A DNA stretch of 64,000 nt from G965197555 sp965197555 (GTDB lineage: Bacteria; Chloroflexota; Dehalococcoidia; Lucifugimonadales; UBA3495). Of this stretch, positions 58,177-64,000 are shown in pieces. The stretch covers positions 2,480,001 to 2,544,000 of the forward strand of contig OZ240213.1 of NCBI GenBank assembly GCA_965197555.1, read 5' to 3'. The notes beneath the pieces are model-generated. The model searched no databases, was not told where the DNA came from, and was given only the letters and a program-made list of their open reading frames with translations. The position numbers and the translations under genes were made by a program. Every line of letters begins with the position of its first letter. Position 1 is the stretch's first letter.

Positions 58177-58719
58177 ATGGACCAAGAGCTGATTCGGGAA
58201 ATCGAGCAGTTCATGTACCGGGAAGCCCGGATTCTCGACGAGCGGCGCTTTCCAGAATGGTTGGAGCTCTTGACCGAAGACTTGCGCTACTGGATGCCGG
58301 GCAGGAGCACCAGGTATCCCAAGGAGAGTAGAGCTCTGTCTATCTTGGACCGGGAGCGGTACGTGGAAGAGGAGGTCTCCAAAGAGAACGAGTTGGCTAT
58401 CTTGGACGAGACCAAGGACTCTCTGAGCCGACGGATCGAACGCCTCAACACGGGGATGGCCTGGGCGGAAGACCCTCCATCCCGCACCCGCCACATTATC
58501 ACCAACATCGAGGTCGAGGAGGTGGAGGCCGATTCGCAGCTCAAGGTCTATTCTAATTTCATTATGTACCGCACTAGGGCGGAAACCGAGCAAGACTTCT
58601 ACGTGGGCCGCCGGGAGGACGTCCTTAGGAAAGAGAACGGGGACTGGAAGATCGCTTATCGGAAGATTGTGCTAGACCAGAACGTCCTGTTAGCCAAGAA
58701 TGTGAGCAACTTCTTCTAA
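58177..58719 (+). CDS. Aromatic-ring-hydroxylating dioxygenase, beta subunit (no alpha nearby)
   Basis: 180 residues from ATG 58177, with GGGAGGCGGTC upstream; the longer frame is a shadow of the SDR gene. REIEQFMYREARILDERRFP, WLELLTEDLRYWMPG, SRTRHIITNIEVEEV and DWKIAYRKIVLDQNVLLAKN match the SnoaL-like beta subunit of Rieske dioxygenases. Such subunits are structural and need an alpha subunit with Rieske and Fe sites. None is in the window. Confidence 0.9.
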   Translation: MDQELIREIEQFMYREARILDERRFPEWLELLTEDLRYWMPGRSTRYPKESRALSILDRERYVEEEVSKENELAILDETKDSLSRRIERLNTGMAWAEDPPSRTRHIITNIEVEEVEADSQLKVYSNFIMYRTRAETEQDFYVGRREDVLRKENGDWKIAYRKIVLDQNVLLAKNVSNFF

Positions 58720-58775
58720 TTCCTCCGCCAAAACCTGACCTCGGGATTCCTGGACCTCTGTGATTCTGTGACTCC

Positions 58776-59501
58776 TCAGCCGTCAAGGTAAAGGTACCTT
58801 CGGACATCCCGCATCACATCCAACAGGCCCTCTGGGGACAGTCTACCCGTGTTGGTATTGCGGGGGCTGGGGTGATAAGAGGAGAACAGAGTAGGTAGCC
58901 CAGGCCCCAGGTCCGACCTGACGCCGTGCCCAAAGGTGCCCTTTAAGCGGGCTCCACCAGGCTGGCGTAGCGCCCGAAGGCAGGCCTGGAAAGCAATTCG
59001 CCCCAAGGCAAGTACCGCCCTGACCCGAGGGAGCAACTGTATTTCGGTTGTTAGGTAAGGTAAGCAGGTCCATTGTTCTTCGGTGGTGGGACGGTCTCCT
59101 GGCGGCACGCACCTGACCGCAGCGGAGATATAGGCGTCGGCTAGCTGGAGGCCGTCGCCGACGTGCTGGGAAGTGGGTTGGTTTGCGAAGCCGGTACGGT
59201 GGAGGGCAGCCATCAGGAAGTTGGCTGTTGCGTCGCCGGTGAACACCCTACCGGTGCGATTGCCCCCGTGGGCGGCGGGGGCGAGGCCCACGATTACAAG
59301 AGAGGCTGCGGGGTCGCCGAACCCCGGTAACGGCCGCGACCAATATACCCAGTCGAGGTAACTGCGCCGCTTGATTTCCCCCACTCGCTCCCGGTGCTCC
59401 ACCAAGCGGGGGCACAACTTGCAGGCCACGATCTGCTCCTGCAGGGTGGATAGCTTCGACTGGGCCTCAAGTACATCATTGGCGGGGTTTCTGTCGCTCA
59501 T
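58776..59501 (-). CDS. Uracil-DNA glycosylase, family 5 (UDGb)
   Basis: 241 residues from ATG 59501, with AGGTGG upstream. The iron-sulfur cysteines start at ACKLCPRLVEHRERVG. The UDGb motif is VGLAPAAHGGNRTGRVFTGD, and the second motif is SSYHPSPRNTNTGRLS. It excises uracil, and in this family also hypoxanthine and other deaminated bases, from DNA. It is convergent with the dioxygenase subunit and divergent from the peptidase. Confidence 0.93.
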   Translation of the reverse strand: MSDRNPANDVLEAQSKLSTLQEQIVACKLCPRLVEHRERVGEIKRRSYLDWVYWSRPLPGFGDPAASLVIVGLAPAAHGGNRTGRVFTGDATANFLMAALHRTGFANQPTSQHVGDGLQLADAYISAAVRCVPPGDRPTTEEQWTCLPYLTTEIQLLPRVRAVLALGRIAFQACLRALRQPGGARLKGTFGHGVRSDLGPGLPTLFSSYHPSPRNTNTGRLSPEGLLDVMRDVRRYLYLDG

Positions 59502-59762
59502 GCCATCCACCTAATGCCGGGAAGGATCTTGCAGCGTGTTGATGGGCGTTGTCTTGCTCAAGGAACCCTGCGGCGCCTCCCTACTACTGGGCTAGGCATT
59601 AATGGGCCCGGGATGATTGCTCAGGGTTCTCTCTCCAGGAAACCGGTGCACCGTCTTTATAGTATAATTGTTCGGATTCATAACCGGGTCCCGAACATGA
59701 GCCTGAGTAATAATTCTTAGAGCCTTGTCGGCGGCCGCATAGGAAAACACAGGAAATGTAGC

Positions 59763-60845
59763 ATGATCGAACAAGAACGACTGGTCAACTCCTTCTGTGA
59801 GTTGGTCCGCATCGATAGTCCCTCCAACGAAGAGGAAGAGGTCGCCAAGCATCTGACCGGCCTCTTGACCCAACTGGGGTTTCAGGTGGAATGGGACGCT
59901 TACGGCAACGTGATCGCGTCCGAGCCGGGTGAAAATCCGCTGATGCTGTCGGCCCACATGGACACGGTGGAGCCGGGCCGAGGCATCAAGCCCATGGTGC
60001 AGGGTGACCGGATAGTGTCCGATGGGACTACTATCCTGGGCGGTGATTGCAAAGCAGGGGTGTCTGCTATTCTGGAAGGGCTCCAATCCATCGTGGAAGC
60101 GGGCTCGCTCCGGCGCCCGGTGCAAGTGGTTCTGACCAGGGGTGAGGAGATTGGATTGGTAGGAGCCAGTCACCTGAACTATTCCATGATTCGTGCCAAA
60201 GAGTCAGTGGTATTCGACGGCAACGGGCCGGTGAACCGTCTCACTGGCGCCAGCCCAACCTACGTGAGCTTCGATGTTAGCGTGAAAGGACGGGGCGCCC
60301 ACGCTGGAGTAGAACCTGAAAAGGGCCTGTCTGCGATTAGAATCGCTACCGACATCATCTCCGAGCTGCCTCAAGGGCGTTTGGATGAGGAGACCACTTT
60401 TAACGTTGGCCTCATATCAGGCGGTACAGTGCGCAACGCTGTGCCCGTCGAGGCCACATTCGGCGGTGAGTTTCGGAGCCGTAACACGGAGAGCCTGGAT
60501 TTGCTTCGTATGCAGGTCTTGACCACGTTGGAACAAGCTCGCAAAAAGTACCAAGACGCAACAATCCAGGAAGAGATCGAAGTACTGTTCCACATGTACA
60601 ACCTGGACCCCAACGATCCCATCGTCCGCCATGTGACCCAGGTGCTCGGCGATATGCGCCTGCCCCCGGACATTCAGCCTTCGGGAGGGGGCACCGACGC
60701 GAATGCGATGCGCCTCAACGGAATTGACTGCGTAGTGGTCGGCATGTCAACCTACGAAATGCACACCGTCAATGAGTATGTGATGATACCGGACCTGATG
60801 AACACCGCCCGTTTCTGCGAACGGGTAATGTCAACCAACCAATAA
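59763..60845 (+). CDS. M20 family peptidase (PepT-like)
   Basis: 360 residues. Metal-binding LSAHMDTVEPG, TTILGGDCKAGVSA and TRGEEIGLVGASHL. Dimerisation domain GRGAHAGVEPEKGLSAIRI. C-terminal metal His in MHTVNEYVMIPDL. It is most like the tripeptide aminopeptidase / PepT-like branch. AGGAAATGTAGC precedes the ATG. The aldolase follows after 11 nt in the same operon. Confidence 0.9.
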   Translation: MIEQERLVNSFCELVRIDSPSNEEEEVAKHLTGLLTQLGFQVEWDAYGNVIASEPGENPLMLSAHMDTVEPGRGIKPMVQGDRIVSDGTTILGGDCKAGVSAILEGLQSIVEAGSLRRPVQVVLTRGEEIGLVGASHLNYSMIRAKESVVFDGNGPVNRLTGASPTYVSFDVSVKGRGAHAGVEPEKGLSAIRIATDIISELPQGRLDEETTFNVGLISGGTVRNAVPVEATFGGEFRSRNTESLDLLRMQVLTTLEQARKKYQDATIQEEIEVLFHMYNLDPNDPIVRHVTQVLGDMRLPPDIQPSGGGTDANAMRLNGIDCVVVGMSTYEMHTVNEYVMIPDLMNTARFCERVMSTNQ

Positions 60846-60856
60846 GTGAGTGGAAT

Positions 60857-61648
60857 ATGAAGGGTGCTGAGCTAAAGAGCACGTTAAAGGCCGGGGGCCG
60901 GGTCTTTGGCACAATGATATCGATTGGCAGGAACCCTCGCTGGATACCGGTCCTAGACGGGGTAGGCTTGGATTACGTCATCATCGATACGGAGCATAGT
61001 CCCCGTGGCCGGGAAGAGCTGGGCGACTATCTCACCATGTTTAACACCACCGATGTGGCTCCCATAGTGCGCATCCCAATCCCGGACAGCCACTATGTAA
61101 CCATGGCCATGGATGCGGGAGCGCAAGGCGTGCTGGCGCCTTATTGCGAGACGGTGGACCAGGTGAAAGAAGTAATTGCGGCCGCCAAATGGCGTCCGCT
61201 CAAGGGCGAAGCGGTTATGCGGCTGGTCGATACCGGGGAGCACGTGAGCGACGCTACTAGGGCGTTCTTAGAGGAGCGCAACCGCGACAGCGTGGCCATC
61301 ATCGGCGTGGAGAGCGTAGCCGCTATTAACAACCTGGAGCGATTCCTGGAGGTGCCTGGAGTTGACGGCATCTTCGTCGGTCCCAACGACCTAAGCATTT
61401 CCCTGGGCTTCCCCGATCAGTACGATCGCCAGGAGTACCAGAACGCAGTGAAGCACATTATCGACACGTCGGAGGCCAGGGGCGTGCCCGTGCTAGTGCA
61501 TCACCAAACGCCGGAGCTTTCCACTTTCTGGATAGGCCAAGGAGCTAGGTTTGTTCTCCACGCCACCGACCGGCGGGCGCTAGCGGAGGGGTTTAGGACC
61601 GACTTCATGCGGCTCAGAGAGTTTGCCAAAGACGTTTCAGGTTCCTAA
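60857..61648 (+). CDS. HpcH/HpaI-type aldolase
   Basis: 263 residues. DYVIIDTEHSPRGREELGDY, MDAGAQGVLAPYCETVDQVK, IGVESVAAINNLERFLEVPG and DGIFVGPNDLSISLGF are the class II 2-dehydro-3-deoxyglucarate / HHED aldolase motifs (metal-binding Glu and Asp). It cleaves a 2-oxo-4-hydroxy acid to pyruvate plus an aldehyde. The substrate is unknown. It is distinct from the three CitE-like proteins at 37.8-40.7 kb. Confidence 0.92.
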   Translation: MKGAELKSTLKAGGRVFGTMISIGRNPRWIPVLDGVGLDYVIIDTEHSPRGREELGDYLTMFNTTDVAPIVRIPIPDSHYVTMAMDAGAQGVLAPYCETVDQVKEVIAAAKWRPLKGEAVMRLVDTGEHVSDATRAFLEERNRDSVAIIGVESVAAINNLERFLEVPGVDGIFVGPNDLSISLGFPDQYDRQEYQNAVKHIIDTSEARGVPVLVHHQTPELSTFWIGQGARFVLHATDRRALAEGFRTDFMRLREFAKDVSGS

Positions 61649-61707
61649 CGACCGGCCTTGATATCAAGCCGGCACTGGGCCACCAGGCAGTACTTTGGTG
61701 TATTAAT

Positions 61708-61732
61708 AGGGGCTAGCGCTAACCTGGCCCCT
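61708..61732. terminator. Bidirectional hairpin between converging genes
   Basis: AGGGGCTAG and CTGGCCCCT form a 9-bp stem with one T-G pair and a 7-nt loop. It lies between the aldolase stop (plus) and the 94-residue gene stop (minus). The T-run is weak. Confidence 0.45.
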
Positions 61733-61772
61733 GTTGATATTGGTTAGGTCTGAATCGAAACCGGCGGCGAGG

Positions 61773-62057
61773 TTATTCCCCAGCGGACTGATGGTACCGC
61801 CGTCGAAGGGAATCAACGTAGACCCGGTCGTAATCGCCGTAATGGGCATTGGCCGGATGGTCGGTCAGCAGCTCCGCCCACATGTACTCTACGTCATCCC
61901 ATCTGATGGGATAGGGCGCGTCGTCGAAGAACGCAGCCACAGCTCCCCGGGCGTCGCCAGCCTCGGCATAGCCCATCATCTGGAAGTTATCGTAAAAATT
62001 ACCCTGGTCGGAGACGAACTTCCCTTTCATCGCCGCCAGGATGATATAGGATGCCAT
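61773..62057 (-). CDS. Small acidic protein of the thiolase operon, unknown
   Basis: 94 residues. MASYIILAAMKGKFVSDQGN opens like a ferredoxin-like (dimeric alpha/beta barrel) small protein. It ends in a charged, aromatic part (FFDDAPYPIRWDDVEYMWAE). No family named. GGGGAAC precedes the ATG. It begins 46 nt after the thiolase stop on the same strand and so is probably co-transcribed. Confidence 0.6.
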   Translation of the reverse strand: MASYIILAAMKGKFVSDQGNFYDNFQMMGYAEAGDARGAVAAFFDDAPYPIRWDDVEYMWAELLTDHPANAHYGDYDRVYVDSLRRRYHQSAGE

Positions 62058-62103
62058 GTTCCCCTAGCCGACCCGCTCTCTCCTGATATACGAACGCCAA
62101 TCG

Positions 62104-63282
62104 CTATCTTGTAAAAATATGCACCGTGGTCACATCCCCGGCCCCGGAACATTGGGCCAGCCCTACCTGGGGACCGCGCGCCCTCCGGCTTTGCCCTGGG
62201 TAAACCTGGCGAGGACCCGCCTCCTGGCGCAGTTGGGTAACGGTCTCGTGGATCATGCGGATACCCGATGCACCGAAGGGGTGCCCCATAGCCAGCAGGC
62301 CTCCATCGGTGTTGGTCGGCACGTCACCGGATATTGCGGTCCTGCCCTCCTCGGTGGCTTTCCAGGCCTCCCCCCAAGGTACTAGATGCAGAGCCTCCAA
62401 CTGTTGAAGCTCCCCGATAGTGGCTGCGTCGTGCACCTGCGCCACGTCAATGTCCTCCGGGCCCAGGCCGCTCATTTCATACGCTTCCAGGGCGGCGGGC
62501 TCGGTCCGGTAGGGGCTGAATGCCGAATGGTCGCTGCCCCGGCCGTTGTAGTTGCCCGACTTGAGGACGGCAGCGGCTACCCGCACCGTCCGCCCTTTGT
62601 TTATCCCATACCGGTCCGTGGCCTCCTCCGCACAGAGTACGGCCGCGGCAGCTCCTTCGCTGGTCGGGCAGCACTGGTACAGGGTCAGCGGGTCGGCGAT
62701 CGACCTGGACTGGAGCACCTCCTCCAGGGAATAGGTCTGCTTGCGGTGTGCGAAGGGATTGAGTGCGGCGTTCTGTCGCGCCTTGACAGAGACTTGGGCC
62801 AGGGATGCGGCGGTGGCTCCTGTTTCCTCCATATACCGGCGCATTCGCAGGGCGTAGCCAGCCATCATGTGGTCCCCGCCGATGTAACGTTGGGGGCTGT
62901 CTTCGGCGGTGACCGTCACCGGCCCCCTGGGCACCTTCTCAGCCCCGAAGGCCAAGGCTAGGTCGAACATGCCGGTAGTGATTCCCCAGTAGGCCTGCCA
63001 GAAGGCGGTAGAGCCGCTGGAGCAAGCATTCTCCACGTTTATGATTGGGATCCCGGTGAGACCCAGCTTGGCCAGGGCAGTTTCCCCCACGGACATACCG
63101 TGGTAATAGACGTGGCCGAAGTAAGCCACGGGAATGTCCTTCCAAGCGATACCGGCGTCGCTGAGAGCCGGCACCACCGCGTCCAACGCAAGGGTTGCTA
63201 GGTCCTTATCAGGAAACCGGCCAAAGGGATGTAGGCCTACCCCAGCGACCACGACTTCACGGCCTTTTCTTAGCCCGTTCAA
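62104..63282 (-). CDS. Thiolase family protein (SCP-x / acetyl-CoA acetyltransferase-like)
   Basis: 392 residues. Catalytic Cys in NVENACSSGSTAFWQAYWG; NTDGGLLAMGHPFGASGIRM with the active His; C-terminal GLAQCSGAGDVTTVHIF with the second Cys. It is the non-condensing or sterol-carrier type that pairs with Zn-ribbon/OB-fold proteins, as here (gene upstream, 40 nt apart). It thiolytically cleaves a 3-ketoacyl-CoA or a related ester. The start is TTG behind GGAGAGGCAGGG. Confidence 0.92.
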   Translation of the reverse strand: MNGLRKGREVVVAGVGLHPFGRFPDKDLATLALDAVVPALSDAGIAWKDIPVAYFGHVYYHGMSVGETALAKLGLTGIPIINVENACSSGSTAFWQAYWGITTGMFDLALAFGAEKVPRGPVTVTAEDSPQRYIGGDHMMAGYALRMRRYMEETGATAASLAQVSVKARQNAALNPFAHRKQTYSLEEVLQSRSIADPLTLYQCCPTSEGAAAAVLCAEEATDRYGINKGRTVRVAAAVLKSGNYNGRGSDHSAFSPYRTEPAALEAYEMSGLGPEDIDVAQVHDAATIGELQQLEALHLVPWGEAWKATEEGRTAISGDVPTNTDGGLLAMGHPFGASGIRMIHETVTQLRQEAGPRQVYPGQSRRARGPQVGLAQCSGAGDVTTVHIFTR

Positions 63283-63322
63283 TGCGTCCCTGCCTCTCCG
63301 ACTGCAACCGGCCTTTGGACTC

Positions 63323-63736
63323 TCATGGAGCTGACACCGGTTGCCATTTGTATACGATGATTTCCTTGTCGGAATCTGTGTCCTTCACTGGCTTGAGGGC
63401 CAACTCCACTACCATCCCCACTTTCAGGGCAGACTCGGCGCAACCGATGACTTCCGCTAAGACTTGAGGGCCTTCGGGCAGCTCGACCTGCCCCAGGATA
63501 TAGGGGACGGGCCCAGGCCAACCTGCGGGCGGCACCCTGACGACGGTATGGCTGAAGAGTACGCCTTGATTGCTCAGCTCCACGGCCCCCAGATCGTCTG
63601 AAGTGCAATTCTGGCAAAAGGTCGCCGGGCCGAAGACGCAGATGCCGCACGCCCTACAGCGGAAGCCCAGAAGAACTCCCTCGGTACCGGAAGGTGTCTT
63701 CAGTCTCAACCGGGTATCGTCTACGGACACAGGCAT
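63323..63736 (-). CDS. Zn-ribbon / OB-fold protein (DUF35 type), thiolase partner
   Basis: 137 residues. Zinc ribbon FRCRACGICVFGPATFCQNC, then an OB fold (GVLFSHTVVRVPPAGWPGPV, YILGQVELPEGPQVLAEVIG). In known complexes this type of protein binds the acyl-CoA for its thiolase. GGAGAAAGC precedes the ATG. It is first gene of the minus-strand thiolase operon. Confidence 0.92.
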   Translation of the reverse strand: MPVSVDDTRLRLKTPSGTEGVLLGFRCRACGICVFGPATFCQNCTSDDLGAVELSNQGVLFSHTVVRVPPAGWPGPVPYILGQVELPEGPQVLAEVIGCAESALKVGMVVELALKPVKDTDSDKEIIVYKWQPVSAP

Positions 63737-63773
63737 GCTTTCTCCGAAACTCCCTTAGCCCGTCGGGAAATCC

Positions 63774-63802
63774 AGCTTAATTGGGGTGGGTTGGAGTGTC
63801 AA
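63774..63802 (-). promoter_or_regulatory. Promoter of the thiolase operon
   Basis: On the minus strand: TTGACA, a 17-bp spacer ending CCCCAAT, then TAAGCT. It is built like the two amidohydrolase promoters at 47.3 and 49.2 kb. Confidence 0.75.
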
Positions 63803-63891
63803 CATTACCCATTGACCCGAGTGATGCTAAATGGTAGGTTGAGGTTGCTCCGAACTGTCGCCTCGACCGGGCTTGTTGATCAAATGCGCCT

Positions 63892-64000
63892 ATGAGTCAG
63901 GACAAACAAACACCCGTGGATAAGCACGGCGCTCCGTGGGACATCTCTCTTTCAGAGTTTCTGGATACGGCCGTGCGCCGGGACCCTGACAGGCTGTTTC
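63892..64000 (+). CDS. N-terminal fragment, possible AMP-forming acyl-CoA ligase
   Basis: The frame is open from ATG 63892 to the right edge (36 residues). The visible end, LSEFLDTAVRRDPDRLF, resembles the N-terminal helix of AMP-dependent synthetases, where a bundle of the type xxLxxxARRxPDR precedes the core. Being next to a thiolase operon suits that. The call is weak until the rest is seen. Confidence 0.45.
   Translation, partial: MSQDKQTPVDKHGAPWDISLSEFLDTAVRRDPDRLF

Overview
The window is about 64 kb of GC-rich bacterial DNA. Its gene content best fits a free-living Chloroflexota of the Dehalococcoidia / SAR202 type. That assignment is an inference from the mix of genes: F420-type (LLM) oxidoreductase, MmgE/PrpD, DUF1028, acetamidase/formamidase, D-aminoacylase-like amidohydrolases, CitE-like paralogs, three acetolactate-synthase-like enzymes, ferredoxin-dependent 2-oxoacid oxidoreductase, a two-domain ThyX-like protein and an ECF sigma / RskA-like anti-sigma pair. 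There is no rRNA gene, and the one tRNA does not settle the taxonomy.

Region A (1 to about 10.3 kb) looks like an accessory or mobile island. It holds the end of a membrane protein, a lipoprotein, three tandem VirB2/TrbC pilin-like genes with enlarged four-cysteine ectodomains, and a run of small secreted, membrane and zinc-binding proteins with a possibly broken gene among them. Further on are a nucleotidyltransferase-HEPN fusion, a two-TM SLATT-like protein, a GHKL ATPase fused to an HExxH metallopeptidase, and a staphylococcal-nuclease-like enzyme. No integrase, transposase or replication gene is visible, so the element type is unknown and its left end lies outside the window.

Region B (10.4-26.9 kb) is core chromosome: thioredoxin; an rRNA uracil methyltransferase fused to a Maf pyrophosphatase and translationally coupled to tatA/B-like and tatC; a convergent tatA; lipoamide dehydrogenase; a KorAB-type oxidoreductase; an E2 acyltransferase with two peripheral-subunit-binding domains but no E1 beside it; an ALS-like enzyme; a HEPN-like protein; a double ThyX-like protein; a flavodoxin-like protein with a tiny zinc ribbon; and the sigma / anti-sigma pair behind a SirB1-type gene.

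Region C (27.9-52.3 kb) is dominated by catabolism of organic acids, amides and CoA thioesters: MmgE/PrpD, LLM oxidoreductase, a large alpha/beta hydrolase, a TcuA-like flavoprotein, three tandem CitE-like proteins, an ADP-forming acyl-CoA synthetase, a SnoaL-like protein, two ALS-like enzymes, two tandem D-aminoacylase paralogs (each with its own promoter and hairpin terminator) and an acetamidase. Among them sits a 1216-residue STAND protein with a CHAT-like N-terminus that has lost the usual catalytic His and Cys, a P-loop ATPase and a TPR tail.

Region D (52.4-64 kb) carries an HTH protein, DedA, threonine dehydratase, an AIR-synthase-like protein, tRNA-Glu(CTC), DUF1028, an SDR, an orphan ring-hydroxylating dioxygenase beta subunit, a family 5 uracil-DNA glycosylase, an M20 peptidase, an HpcH/HpaI aldolase, and a thiolase plus Zn-ribbon/OB-fold operon. 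The start of another gene, possibly an acyl-CoA ligase, runs off the right edge.

Several promoters can be read directly as TTGACA-like and TATAAT-like pairs with 17-19 bp spacing. Three of them share a CCCAAT block just upstream of the -10 box.
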